The notes below the pieces were generated by a model. That model saw nothing but the letters and a program-made list of their open reading frames with translations. It was not told the DNA's origin and searched no databases. The translations under genes were made by a program, and so were the position numbers. Shown piece by piece: positions 33,368-41,874 of a stretch of 64,000 bases of DNA; the stretch's first letter is position 1; the number at the start of each line of letters is the position of its first letter. This DNA is from Brevibacillus centrosporus (lineage in GTDB: Bacteria; Bacillota; Bacilli; Brevibacillales; Brevibacillaceae): the NCBI RefSeq assembly GCF_003710815.1, contig NZ_RHHP01000001.1, positions 124,001 through 188,000 of the forward strand. Reading direction: 5' to 3'.

Positions 33368-34417
33368 TTATCCATGATTAGGCAATATCGCTACCGATTT
33401 CCCCGTTTTTGCTGACTCGACTGCCGCCTGAATAATCAGCAAAGCCCGCACTCCGTCTTCTCCTGTCACGACAGGTGCCCTCTGCCCTTGGACGGCTTCC
33501 AGGAATGCATCGATCACCCCGCTGCTCGTCTGGTTGTCATTTGTCTGAATCGCACCTACCTTATATAACATGCGCTCTCCCGTTGATTTCACGACCTCGA
33601 TATCCGCATCCGGATTCGCAAATATTTTCATGATTCCTCTTTCTCCGTACAAAATCGTGCTGTTGTCTTCGTCTCCGTAATAGGTCCAGCTAAAGGAGGC
33701 CGTCCCGACTGCTCCCGAAACCAGCTTCAGGAGGCACACCATGTTGTCGTGCACCTGGATTGGCTCCCCTTGCTCGTCCTTTTTGTCGAGAACTCCTGCA
33801 AACGCGCTCACTTCCGCTACCTCATCATCCAAGAGAAACCGCAGCAGATCCACTTTATGAATACCTAGATCACCGGCGACGCCGAGAGTCGAGCGATCTT
33901 TTTTGAAAAACCAGGTCGATTTCGATGCATTGACACTCCAATACTCCGGTCCTTTGTGGCCAAAGCTAGTCTGAAAGGTAAGCACCTTGCCCAGCTCTCC
34001 CGACTGAAGCAGCTGGCGGGCCATCTGGTGTGCAGCAACCAGACGTTGATTGTGATCGATCATGAGCACCTTGCCTGATTGTTCGGCCGCTTCCACGATC
34101 TGTCTGGCCCCTTCCAGCGTTGTTGCAATTGGCTTCTCGCAGAGGACGTGCTTCCCTGCTTGCAGCGCACTGGTTGTAATCAGATGATGCATCTCATTCG
34201 TCGAGCAATCACTGATGGCATCAATCTCCGGGTGATTAACGATCTCTTCCCAGCTCGCAGCTACCTGTCCACCGAAACGCTCTGCCAGCTTTTTGGCGCG
34301 ATCTGGGTTGGGATCGTACACGCAGTAGATTTCTGCTTGTGGATGATTCGCGTATTCCGGTGCATGGCGATGAGTAGCGATTGAACCGCACCCGATAATA
34401 CCCACTTTGATCGTCAT
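33368..34417 (-). CDS. Gfo/Idh/MocA family NAD(P)-dependent dehydrogenase
   Basis: A 349-residue sugar/inositol-type oxidoreductase. N-terminal Rossmann motif VGIIGCGSIATHRHAPEYANHP, then HVLCEKPIATTLEGARQIVE with the conserved E-K-P, and GDLGIHKVDLLRFLL with the D-x-x-x-H active-site pair. AGGAGGTAGATACG precedes the ATG. It is the last gene of the LacI-regulated ABC operon, 24 bases behind the permease, so it probably oxidises the imported sugar or cyclitol, with the isomerase across the divergent promoter acting next. Confidence 0.92.
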   Translation of the reverse strand: MTIKVGIIGCGSIATHRHAPEYANHPQAEIYCVYDPNPDRAKKLAERFGGQVAASWEEIVNHPEIDAISDCSTNEMHHLITTSALQAGKHVLCEKPIATTLEGARQIVEAAEQSGKVLMIDHNQRLVAAHQMARQLLQSGELGKVLTFQTSFGHKGPEYWSVNASKSTWFFKKDRSTLGVAGDLGIHKVDLLRFLLDDEVAEVSAFAGVLDKKDEQGEPIQVHDNMVCLLKLVSGAVGTASFSWTYYGDEDNSTILYGERGIMKIFANPDADIEVVKSTGERMLYKVGAIQTNDNQTSSGVIDAFLEAVQGQRAPVVTGEDGVRALLIIQAAVESAKTGKSVAILPNHG

Positions 34418-34441
34418 CGTATCTACCTCCTCGACCTTTCG

Positions 34442-35422
34442 CTATTGCTGTTCTTTTTTCTGCAGCAGGACCGCTGCGATAATGATCAGCCCTTTGACCA
34501 ATCCTTGCAAATAGGGCGATATATTCATCAAGTTCAGCATATTATTCAAAACTCCAAGGATCAACACGCCAAAGAAGGTGCCGATCACTTTCCCGCGTCC
34601 CCCTGACATTCTCGTCCCGCCGATAATTACGGCTGCAATCGCATCCAGCTCGTAGGAGAGACCCGAGCTTGCTGACGAAATCGAGTTAAGACGGGACGAT
34701 TCTACCACAGCTGCTGCCGCAACGAATATGCTGCACAGCATGTAAACGCCCATTTTTACCCGATTGACACGAATGGTAGACAGAAGAGCTGCCTTTTCAT
34801 TGCTCCCGATCGCATAGACGTAGCGACCGAAGCGCGTTTTGTGCATCAAGACGTACACCAGCAGCGTCATGAACAGAAAAATGTAAACAGGCAGAGCCAG
34901 GCCAAGCCACTCTGTGTTGGCAATAACCGTATACCCCTCCGCTTTCCCCGAAAGGCTCCCCCCTGCTGCAAAGTAAAGTACGATGGAACGGGCAGACGCC
35001 ATCATGCCGAGCGTTGCGATAAAGGAAGGAATTCTGCCTTTGGTCACCATCAAGCCATTGAGACTTCCCACGATTGCACCCGCTGCCAAAGCGGCTAATA
35101 GAGCGAGGAGCACGCTTTGCGTTGCATTCAGGACACTGACGGATAACGCTCCCAACAGAGCAAGTACGGCACCAACCGAAAGATCGATTCCTCCGGATAG
35201 CATCACGACGGTCATGCCCAACGAAATGATGCCGATGATGGAAACTTGACGCAATATGTTCGTGAGATTGTCTAAACTGACAAAATGGCTATCGAGCATG
35301 GATGCAATCAGAATAATGACGACAAAAGCTACAATGACGCTATACTCCGACCAGAGCCACTGTCCTCGCGCCTTCCAGGAGGATGCTTTTGTGTTTTGTG
35401 CAGTTGGTGGCAGATTCATCAT
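34442..35422 (-). CDS. Sugar ABC transporter permease (RbsC-like)
   Basis: A 326-residue membrane protein of the ribose/xylose/inositol ABC importer class. The signature block GRYVYAIGSNEKAALLSTIRVNRVK and the downstream AAVIIGGTRMSGGRGKVIGTFFG are the EAA-like region that docks on the ATPase; about ten hydrophobic segments surround it. Its ATG overlaps the ATPase stop in ATGA (35419-35422), indicating coupled translation. Substrate not determinable from the permease. Confidence 0.93.
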   Translation of the reverse strand: MMNLPPTAQNTKASSWKARGQWLWSEYSVIVAFVVIILIASMLDSHFVSLDNLTNILRQVSIIGIISLGMTVVMLSGGIDLSVGAVLALLGALSVSVLNATQSVLLALLAALAAGAIVGSLNGLMVTKGRIPSFIATLGMMASARSIVLYFAAGGSLSGKAEGYTVIANTEWLGLALPVYIFLFMTLLVYVLMHKTRFGRYVYAIGSNEKAALLSTIRVNRVKMGVYMLCSIFVAAAAVVESSRLNSISSASSGLSYELDAIAAVIIGGTRMSGGRGKVIGTFFGVLILGVLNNMLNLMNISPYLQGLVKGLIIIAAVLLQKKEQQ

Positions 35423-36924
35423 CCGGCTTGTTTCCCCCTCTTCACGCCTGTCGCATAGAGCATGATTGTCTCTTCGTCTACCTCCTGGCGTATCAGCTCA
35501 CCGGTAATCTCTCCCTGGTACATGACCATGACGCGGTCACACAGTCTCATGATCTCCGGCAGCTCGGAGGAAAGGATGATAATCGCCTTGCCTTTTTTCG
35601 CCAGCTCCGTAATAATCTGATAGATTTCCGCCTTTGCCCCGACGTCGATTCCCTGCGTCGGATTATCGAAAATGAGAATCTCCGGATCTGCTTCCAGCCA
35701 TTTTGCCAGGACGACTTTTTGCTGGTTTCCCCCACTGAGACTGACGATGGGCAAATTGGGATCAGCTACCTTGATGGATAGCAGCTCGCGGTATCGCTCA
35801 AATGCAGAACTCTCCTTTTTCCCATCCAGCAGAAGCTTGCTCTGAAAGTTCTTCAGTGCGGTAAGACTCAGATTTTCCATAATGCTCATGTCTTTAATGA
35901 TGGCATTTTCCTTGCGATTTTTCGGAACGAGCCCAATGCCAGCAGCCAGAGCCTGTCGCGGATGACGGAGCCTGTGCTGCTGTCCTTTCACACGAATCTC
36001 TCCTGTGTACGGGCGACAACCAAAAATGGCTTCGAACAATTCCGTCCTTCCATCTCCGGCAAGACCGGTAAAGCCGAGAATCTCCCCTTTGGCCAAAGCG
36101 AATTGAATGCCTTGAAACCATTTTCCGCTGCTCAAATTGGAAACTTCCAGAAACGTCTCCTCCGCACGTACAGTTTCCTTGCGCGGTTCGTTCCCGACTG
36201 ATTTTCCGACCATCAGTCTCGTCAGCTCTTCCTCATTTGTATCTCGGATCAACCCGCTTCCCGCTAGCTGTCCGTCTCGCAAAACCGTATAGCGATCACA
36301 GATTTGCAGCACTTCTTTTAATTTGTGCGAAATGTAGATGATGCCCACTCCGCCATCCCGTAGCGTGCGCATCGTCTCCATCAGCTTTTCGACTTCGTAG
36401 CTTGTAAGGGAAGTCGTCGGTTCATCCATAATAATCAGCTTGGCATCGGTTAAAAGTGCCTTCGCAATCTCTACCATCTGCTTGTAGGAGGGCTCCAGAT
36501 CTCGAACCAGCCTTTTCGGATGAATCGTTGCCCCCATTTTTCCCAACAGCTCCACCGTGCGCCGGCACATATCCTCTACGCGCAAGAATCCGAACCGATC
36601 CGTCCACTCCGCTCCCAGAAAAATATTTTCATAGACCATAAGATCACCGACGACATTCAGCTCTTGATGGATAAAGCGGACTCCTGCCTGTTGGGAAACC
36701 CGGGGATCGGTCATCTGAATGCGTTTCCCATCGATAGAGATCTCCCCTGCATCTGCATGCAAAATGCCGCCAAGAATGTTCATCAAGGTAGATTTCCCGG
36801 CACCATTTTCTCCGAGCAGGGCGTGAATCTCTCCCGGACGTAAGGTCAGGTCTATCCCCTTTAATACGGGAACCCCACCAAAAGCTTTGTGTATTCCCTG
36901 CATGTGAAGGCCATTGTCAGACAC
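35419..36924 (-). CDS. Sugar ABC transporter ATP-binding protein (RbsA-like, two ATPase domains)
   Basis: A 501-residue double ATPase. First domain: Walker A LGENGAGKSTLMNILGG, signature QMVEIAKALL, Walker B IIMDEPTTSLT. Second domain: degenerate nucleotide site GFTGLAGDGRTELFEAIFG (the classic deviation in RbsA/MglA), signature SLSGGNQQKVVLAKWL, then ILIFDNPTQGIDVGAKAEIY. GTG 36924 was chosen, with GAGGTGCGCTT upstream. Second gene of the operon, about 100 bases behind the binding protein. Confidence 0.94.
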   Translation of the reverse strand: MSDNGLHMQGIHKAFGGVPVLKGIDLTLRPGEIHALLGENGAGKSTLMNILGGILHADAGEISIDGKRIQMTDPRVSQQAGVRFIHQELNVVGDLMVYENIFLGAEWTDRFGFLRVEDMCRRTVELLGKMGATIHPKRLVRDLEPSYKQMVEIAKALLTDAKLIIMDEPTTSLTSYEVEKLMETMRTLRDGGVGIIYISHKLKEVLQICDRYTVLRDGQLAGSGLIRDTNEEELTRLMVGKSVGNEPRKETVRAEETFLEVSNLSSGKWFQGIQFALAKGEILGFTGLAGDGRTELFEAIFGCRPYTGEIRVKGQQHRLRHPRQALAAGIGLVPKNRKENAIIKDMSIMENLSLTALKNFQSKLLLDGKKESSAFERYRELLSIKVADPNLPIVSLSGGNQQKVVLAKWLEADPEILIFDNPTQGIDVGAKAEIYQIITELAKKGKAIIILSSELPEIMRLCDRVMVMYQGEITGELIRQEVDEETIMLYATGVKRGKQAG

Positions 36925-37026
36925 AAGCGCACCTCCTGCCAGAAAACTCACTACCAGTTAGAAAGGACGGCAACTGTCAGACAACTCCTCTGCGTGGCCG
37001 TCCTCTCCTGTGTGTATCAGGCAAAT

Positions 37027-38031
37027 CTAATAATTTGCATTCGGGTCGTAGAACTTGTCGATGTTGTCTTTCGTAATGGGTGTAGCCTCCAGCATGGTGA
37101 CCTTCTCTGCCGGAGTCTTTCCATTCACGATATCTGCGGCAAGCTTGACAGCGTCTTTCACCATCAGAGGCGAATACGTAAATGTGGCTTGCATCAGTGG
37201 GTCGCCGTCTTTGATCAGCTTATACACATCCTTATGACCACCCGCACCTGTTACGACTTTGATGTCGGTGCGTTTTGCCTCTTTAATCGCCTGCAGCACA
37301 CCGAGGGCCATTTCGTCGTCATGCGTGTATACAGCATCGATCTGAGGCCGAGATTGCAGAATATTCCGCATAACGTTTAAAGACTTTTCCTTCTGGAAGT
37401 CACCCGATTGGCTAACGATGACTTGCATGTCTGGATGGTCCTTGATCGCTTCCCGGAAGCCATCGCTGCGCATCGTCGTAACGGAGCTAGGTACCCCGAT
37501 GATTTCGACGATCTTGCCTTTGCCCCCAAGCTTGTCGACCAAATAAGCTCCCGCATGTGACCCAATGCCTTTGTTGTCGCCCTTTACCAGCGCAGTGAAA
37601 TCGTCACTCTCTAGCTCCCGGTCCACTACGATCAGCGGAATGCCCGCATCCTTTACTTTTTTCGCGACCGGGGTCATGGCAGCAGATTCGATCGGCAGCA
37701 TGACGATGGCAGACACTTTCTTTGAAATCAGGTCTTCGATGTCATTCGTCTGCTTGTTAGGATCAGCCGCAGTGGTAATCACATACTTGAGACCTTCTGC
37801 TTTTGCTTCGTCCTCCGCATTCTTGATGACTGCCCCCAGCCAACCGTGGTCAGCAGCGGGAAACGACATCCCAATGACTTTCTCTGCAGCTGCCGGTGCT
37901 GGAGTGCTTCCACTTCCTTGACCGCTAGAAGTGTTTCCCCCGCCAGCAGAGCCACCTCCTCCGCAGCCTGCCAGCATCAGCATACCCGCGAGTGCCACAG
38001 TTGCCCATTTGCCTACATGAAAGCGCTTCAT
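37027..38031 (-). CDS. Sugar-binding lipoprotein of ABC importer (RbsB-like)
   Basis: A 334-residue lipoprotein: signal peptide with lipobox LMLAGC (cysteine near residue 23), a Gly/Ser linker, then the type I periplasmic-binding fold (VIGMSFPAADHGWLGAVIKNAEDEA, VSAIVMLPIESAAMTPVAKKVKDAGIPLIVVDREL, YTHDDEMALGVLQAIKEA). It resembles binding proteins for ribose, inositol or other polyols. A cre-like site lies 47 bases upstream of the start, so expression is probably lowered by CcpA when glucose is present. Confidence 0.92.
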   Translation of the reverse strand: MKRFHVGKWATVALAGMLMLAGCGGGGSAGGGNTSSGQGSGSTPAPAAAEKVIGMSFPAADHGWLGAVIKNAEDEAKAEGLKYVITTAADPNKQTNDIEDLISKKVSAIVMLPIESAAMTPVAKKVKDAGIPLIVVDRELESDDFTALVKGDNKGIGSHAGAYLVDKLGGKGKIVEIIGVPSSVTTMRSDGFREAIKDHPDMQVIVSQSGDFQKEKSLNVMRNILQSRPQIDAVYTHDDEMALGVLQAIKEAKRTDIKVVTGAGGHKDVYKLIKDGDPLMQATFTYSPLMVKDAVKLAADIVNGKTPAEKVTMLEATPITKDNIDKFYDPNANY

Positions 38032-38077
38032 GCATTCTCCCCCTTTGTTTATAAAAGATAACCCGGGTCAACCCAGC

Positions 38078-38091
38078 TGCAAGCGTTTACA
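38078..38091 (-). promoter_or_regulatory. Catabolite-responsive element (cre)
   Basis: TGTAAACGCTTGCA on the minus strand matches the cre consensus TGWAANCGNTNWCA at all but one position. It lies between the lacI-type gene and the binding-protein start, as expected for CcpA control of the importer operon. Confidence 0.7.
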
Positions 38092-38131
38092 AGAAACCCG
38101 GGATAAAGCCCTTCTCTTGGGCAGCCAGCCC

Positions 38132-39124
38132 TCACCCCATCGTGGATTCCCGGATGATCAGCTCGTAGTCCATGACGATGCTATCTACTCGCTCTTGTGG
38201 TGATGAGATCCGCTTGATCAGCATGCGTGCTGCCTCACACCCCATCTCGTACATCGGCTGCGATACCGTCGTCAGGCTGGGATTCATCATGCTCGCAAAT
38301 GGAATATTGTCAAAGCCTACAACAGCTATGTCATGAGGCACTTTCAGCTCCGCTTCCTTGATGCTGCGCAGGGCTCCGATCGCTAACGTGTCGGAAACAG
38401 CAAAAACGGCAGTGGGACGTTCCTCCAGTGCAAGCAAGGATTTCATCGCTCGATGGCCACTTTCAAAATGCAAATCAGTATGAACGATATAACGGCTTTC
38501 CACAGGGATGTCAAACTCCCGCAATGCCCGCAGATAGCCTTCCTGGCGAAGTCTCGCATACAAAAAACGTTCATCTGAATTGATGATCGACACGCGTTTG
38601 TGTCCCATCATTAGCAAGTGCTTCACGGCTTTATAAGCTGCTGTCTGGTTGTCGATCGACACGTATGGGGTCTGATCCGTCTCGCTGTATTCACAGCATT
38701 GAATCACGGGGTACTCATCCCCCAGCTGTCTGATACTCGCCAGATCAACCGCAGGATCCATCGAGATGACTCCGTCCGCCATGCGATTTCGCAAAAGATC
38801 CAGATAGACGTTTTCACGATCCGGATCGGAATCTGTGGTGCATAACAGGGTGTTGTAATGGTTGCGTCGTGCGATGTCTTCTATTCCCTGCACGATTTTA
38901 GAGTAAAACGGATTGGAGATGCTTGGTACGAGGACGAGGAGCATTCGGCTTTCCGCACAGCGGAGATTTCGCCCGAGCATGTTCGGGTTGTATTGAAGGC
39001 GCTCGATGACATCCTCGACCTTGGCTCTCGTTTTCGCAGAAACGGAGGTGTGATGATTCAAGACACGAGAGACGGTCGCAACGGAGACGCCCGCTTCCTT
39101 TGCTACTTCCTGAATAGTTACCAT
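38132..39124 (-). CDS. LacI family transcriptional regulator
   Basis: A 330-residue repressor. The N-terminal headpiece VTIQEVAKEAGVSVATVSRVLNHHTSVSAKTRAKV and hinge YNPNMLGRNLR are classic, followed by a ribose-binding-like effector domain (MLLVLVPSISNPFYSKIVQGIEDIA). ATG 39124 was chosen over the TTG seven codons earlier. Palindromic operators lie in its own leader and in front of the divergent isomerase gene. It probably represses both and perhaps the importer operon downstream, which follows in the same direction. Confidence 0.93.
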   Translation of the reverse strand: MVTIQEVAKEAGVSVATVSRVLNHHTSVSAKTRAKVEDVIERLQYNPNMLGRNLRCAESRMLLVLVPSISNPFYSKIVQGIEDIARRNHYNTLLCTTDSDPDRENVYLDLLRNRMADGVISMDPAVDLASIRQLGDEYPVIQCCEYSETDQTPYVSIDNQTAAYKAVKHLLMMGHKRVSIINSDERFLYARLRQEGYLRALREFDIPVESRYIVHTDLHFESGHRAMKSLLALEERPTAVFAVSDTLAIGALRSIKEAELKVPHDIAVVGFDNIPFASMMNPSLTTVSQPMYEMGCEAARMLIKRISSPQERVDSIVMDYELIIRESTMG

Positions 39125-39147
39125 ATGTCTGGGGTATCCCTTCAAAA

Positions 39148-39163
39148 TTGTAATCGATTACAA
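39148..39163. promoter_or_regulatory. LacI-type operator (perfect palindrome)
   Basis: TTGTAATCGATTACAA is a perfect 16-base palindrome with the central CG typical of LacI-family operators. It lies just downstream of the predicted lacI-type promoter, 24 bases before the start codon, suggesting autorepression. Confidence 0.85.
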
Positions 39164-39167
39164 GGAT

Positions 39168-39197
39168 AATGTAGCGGACGCAGAGCCTAGGTGTCAA
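39168..39197 (-). promoter_or_regulatory. Predicted sigma-A promoter of the lacI-type gene
   Basis: On the minus strand TTGACA (39192-39197), an 18-base spacer and TACATT (39168-39173). The -35 is perfect; the operator follows immediately. Confidence 0.6.
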
Positions 39198-39223
39198 TAA
39201 GTTTTTTGAATATTTTTATATCA

Positions 39224-39253
39224 TTGACGATTCAGATTATCTTGATCTATTAT
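39224..39253 (+). promoter_or_regulatory. Predicted sigma-A promoter of the isomerase gene
   Basis: TTGACG (39224-39229), 18-base spacer, TATTAT (39248-39253). The second operator begins six bases downstream, covering the likely transcription start. Confidence 0.6.
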
Positions 39254-39258
39254 GATTC

Positions 39259-39274
39259 ATGTAATCGATTTCAT
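39259..39274. promoter_or_regulatory. Second LacI-type operator
   Basis: ATGTAATCGATTTCAT matches the perfect palindrome at 39148 in 13 of 16 positions, including the whole GTAATCGATT core. Placed at the start of the isomerase transcript. Confidence 0.75.
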
Positions 39275-39301
39275 TTTGATTCGAATGCGGAGGTGATTTG
39301 C

Positions 39302-40270
39302 ATGCATCTAGGTGTCTTCACCGTTCTCTTTTCCCAAAAATCATGGGAGGATATGCTCGATCTCGTCGCAAACCATGGCTTGAAAGCAGTTGAGCTCGGA
39401 ACCGGCGGCTATCCGGGAAACTCTCACTGCCCTCTCGACGAATTGCTAGACAGTCGGACAAAGCAGCAGCAATTTCTTGCGGCCATTCACTCGAGGGGGC
39501 TTCGTATTAGTGCTCTTTCCTGCCATGGCAATCCACTTCATCCCCAAAAGGCAATCGCGCAGGAAGCAGATCAGCTCTTGCATAAAACGCTGCAGCTAGC
39601 AGAGCAGCTGGAAGTGCCCGTCGTCAATACGTTCTCGGGATGCCCTGGGGATTCCGACCACGCTTTGTATCCGAATTGGCCCGTGACTCCCTGGCCCCAC
39701 GACTTTCAGGAGCTGCTCGACTGGCAATGGAAGGAAAAAGTCTATCCGTACTGGACACAGATTGGTCAGGTCGCACAGTCCCGGCATGTCAAAATCGGTC
39801 TGGAGCTCCACGGCGGCTTTTCTGTCCATACGCCTGGCACTCTCCTGAAACTGCGAGAGCGTGCAGGTGAAGCCATCGGAGCCAATCTCGATCCCAGCCA
39901 TTTATGGTGGCAGGGCATTGATCCTGTACAGGCGATTCGCATACTCGGACGCGCCGACGCGATTCACCATTTTCACGCCAAGGATACAGCGATTGATCCG
40001 ATCAATTTGCCTATGCATGGGGTCACCGATATGCAGCCCTATACGAAAATGGTGGATAGAGCCTGGCAATTCCGCACAATCGGTTATGGTCACGATCTGA
40101 AAACGTGGGCAGACATCATGAGTACTTTGCGCCTCGTCGGTTATGATGATGTGGTGAGTATCGAGCACGAGGACGGCTTGATGTCCATCGAGGAAGGCTT
40201 TCGTCGGGCAGTTCAGAACCTGCAGCAAGTCTTGATCAGCGAGCCTCTGCACGAGATGTGGTGGGCATGA
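39302..40270 (+). CDS. Sugar phosphate isomerase/epimerase-like TIM-barrel protein
   Basis: A 322-residue protein of the AP-endonuclease-2/xylose-isomerase-like superfamily (IolE, IolI relatives). It shows GLKAVELGTGGYPGN at strand 2, IGLELHGGFSVHTP with a metal-binding Glu, NLDPSHLWWQGID with D and H ligands, HFHAKDT with His, and VVSIEHEDGLMSIEEGF with the final Glu. ATG 39302 follows GCGGAGGTGATTTGC. Divergent from the LacI-type gene and under a matching operator; with the Gfo/Idh/MocA dehydrogenase it likely processes the imported sugar or cyclitol. Confidence 0.9.
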   Translation: MHLGVFTVLFSQKSWEDMLDLVANHGLKAVELGTGGYPGNSHCPLDELLDSRTKQQQFLAAIHSRGLRISALSCHGNPLHPQKAIAQEADQLLHKTLQLAEQLEVPVVNTFSGCPGDSDHALYPNWPVTPWPHDFQELLDWQWKEKVYPYWTQIGQVAQSRHVKIGLELHGGFSVHTPGTLLKLRERAGEAIGANLDPSHLWWQGIDPVQAIRILGRADAIHHFHAKDTAIDPINLPMHGVTDMQPYTKMVDRAWQFRTIGYGHDLKTWADIMSTLRLVGYDDVVSIEHEDGLMSIEEGFRRAVQNLQQVLISEPLHEMWWA

Positions 40271-40352
40271 CAGAAGGGTTCTTTTTCTTTCTAGCTATAT
40301 GAGCCAGAAAAATGTTATTATTTGGTAAAATATAGCAGGATGGTGATTCCTT

Positions 40353-40634
40353 TTGTTTAAACGCTACACCAACAAATATGCGAGATGGGTACGAGCCATG
40401 GCTAAGACGGCTGCGATCATGAGTGGGCTCCTTGGATTTTTGCTATTACTGGACGATTCTTATTTTCTTCAAGCCTGGTCTACCATTTTTTCCTCCATTC
40501 TGGGTCTGATACTGCTTTTGGGATTTGCTGAGATCATCGAGTGCGTCTATCGGATGTATCAAAGCACGGAACCCCGCATCCTGAAAGAAAAACGGCTTTC
40601 CGCTGAGCCTGAAGTGGAAGCGGAAATTTCATAA
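40353..40634 (+). CDS. Small membrane protein, unknown
   Basis: A 93-residue protein with two hydrophobic helices (about 16-38 AMAKTAAIMSGLLGFLLLL, and 43-62 STIFSSILGLILLLGFAEII) and a charged C-terminal tail ending EAEIS. Basic N-terminus and acidic tail suggest both ends are cytoplasmic. Start is TTG with AGGATGGTGA upstream, so initiation is probably weak. No family was recognised. Convergent with the phosphatase gene. Confidence 0.6.
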   Translation: MFKRYTNKYARWVRAMAKTAAIMSGLLGFLLLLDDSYFLQAWSTIFSSILGLILLLGFAEIIECVYRMYQSTEPRILKEKRLSAEPEVEAEIS

Positions 40635-40649
40635 ATCCCAATGAAAACC

Positions 40650-40702
40650 AAAAATGCCCGCTCATTCCTGCTCGTCCGAAACGAGAGAAAGAATGGCGGG
40701 CA
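40650..40702 (-). terminator. Terminator of the metallophosphatase gene
   Basis: TGCCCGCTCATTC (40655-40667) pairs with GAATGGCGGGCA (40691-40702), one bulge; TTTTTGG follows on the minus strand. It may also stop the small rightward membrane-protein gene. Confidence 0.75.
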
Positions 40703-40724
40703 CATCCCTAATGCTGCACGATCG

Positions 40725-41405
40725 TTATTTAACCGAATATACCTTTTTGCTCGGCAATTCCAGGCAGTTCAGCTGGCCGCCAAAAACAGCGCCGCCATCG
40801 ATGCCAATAATGTTGTTTTCTCCGAAGTACACGTCATTTTTCCCGTGCAGACCTTCCGTCGGGGTATGACCGAAAACAACTGTCTTTTCGCCTTTGTAGC
40901 CTTTATGAAACTCCTCGCGAATCCACATCAGTGTGTACGGATCTGTTTCATGGATCGGGGTCGTCGGATGCACGCCACCGTGAACAAAAATGTACTCTTC
41001 TGTCTCGTGGTAGCATTGCAAACCTTTCAAAAAGGAGAGATGCTGCTCCAGCTCCGGTGTCAGCTCCAATGTCTGCGGCGCGCGGTTTTCTTGCTCCGCT
41101 GCAGGATGCCCGTAGCTTTCCATCGTTTTATAGGCTCCATTGCGAAACCAACGCTCGATGAACACTTGGTCCTGTTCGAACGACTTGATCATCATATGAT
41201 CGTGATTTCCCATCAGGACGATGGCTCCTTTGTCGTGCAGCTCCATGACCTTGTCCAAAACTCCTTTGGAAGCTGGCCCACGATCTACATAATCTCCCAG
41301 GAGAATCAATTGATCCTTTGACGGATCGTAGTTTACTTGTTCCAAGAGCGATTCCCACTTCTCCAATTCCCCATGGATATCACTGATAACCAACATGCGT
41401 TCCAT
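40725..41405 (-). CDS. Metallophosphoesterase (diadenosine tetraphosphatase/PrpE-like)
   Basis: A 226-residue calcineurin-like phosphoesterase. The five metal-binding blocks are in order: SDIHGELEKW, LGDYVDRGPAS, LMGNHDHMM, FVHGGVHP and VVFGHTPTEG. Length and the YVDRGP motif place it in the PPP-type small phosphatases used for protein dephosphorylation or splitting Ap4A; which one cannot be told. Ends at a strong terminator and stands alone. Confidence 0.92.
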   Translation of the reverse strand: MERMLVISDIHGELEKWESLLEQVNYDPSKDQLILLGDYVDRGPASKGVLDKVMELHDKGAIVLMGNHDHMMIKSFEQDQVFIERWFRNGAYKTMESYGHPAAEQENRAPQTLELTPELEQHLSFLKGLQCYHETEEYIFVHGGVHPTTPIHETDPYTLMWIREEFHKGYKGEKTVVFGHTPTEGLHGKNDVYFGENNIIGIDGGAVFGGQLNCLELPSKKVYSVK

Positions 41406-41486
41406 TCTCTGCTACCTTCTTTCTCTTGCTTGCTCTCCCCATTTTACGCCCACCACTTGCCTATGACCAGTCCAAAACGTCAGGAA

Positions 41487-41526
41487 GAAAAACAGCCCTG
41501 GCTCGGATGCTCCGATACCAAGGCTG
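41487..41526 (-). terminator. Terminator of the parE-parC operon
   Basis: On the minus strand CAGCCTTGG ... CCAGGGCTG with an inner CGGA/TCCG pairing, followed by TTTTTC (A-tract 41488-41492 on the plus strand). Confidence 0.7.
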
Positions 41527-41537
41527 TGTCGATGTAA

Positions 41538-41867
41538 TTAGACAGGAGAAAACTCGGATAGCACCGTCTCCTGACGAACGGTTTCCCCGGTAGGCAAGAC
41601 TACGAGAAGCACACCCTTGCCTTCCCCCTCTTCCTTTTCCTCCCAGTCGATAGAAAACGGTACACGTGTGAAGGCATTGTCCTCATTCGTGCATACCAGC
41701 ATGGCACGCAATGTCTCGGACGTCATAGGCACTGGCACACTGGGTCCCGCTTCACTCGGAATCGAGAGCCATTTCGGCGCATCTTCGAAATATTGTACCG
41801 TATCCAGGAGCAAGGACAGCTGCTGCCAGTTTAGTGGGGATACAAACGCTTCAAACGGACGAGACAT
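41538..41867 (-). CDS. Small protein at the end of the parE-parC operon, unknown
   Basis: A 109-residue protein. The frame is open far into parC, but ATG 41867 has AAGGAG about 10 bases upstream and lies 7 bases after the parC stop, so translation is probably coupled. The sequence (SRPFEAFVSPLNWQQLSLLL, YFEDAPKWLSIPSEAGPSVPVPMT, an acidic WEEKEEGEGKG) is not a family I recognise. Co-transcription with topoisomerase IV suggests constitutive expression; no function is proposed. Confidence 0.65.
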   Translation of the reverse strand: MSRPFEAFVSPLNWQQLSLLLDTVQYFEDAPKWLSIPSEAGPSVPVPMTSETLRAMLVCTNEDNAFTRVPFSIDWEEKEEGEGKGVLLVVLPTGETVRQETVLSEFSPV

Positions 41868-41874
41868 GCCGCTA

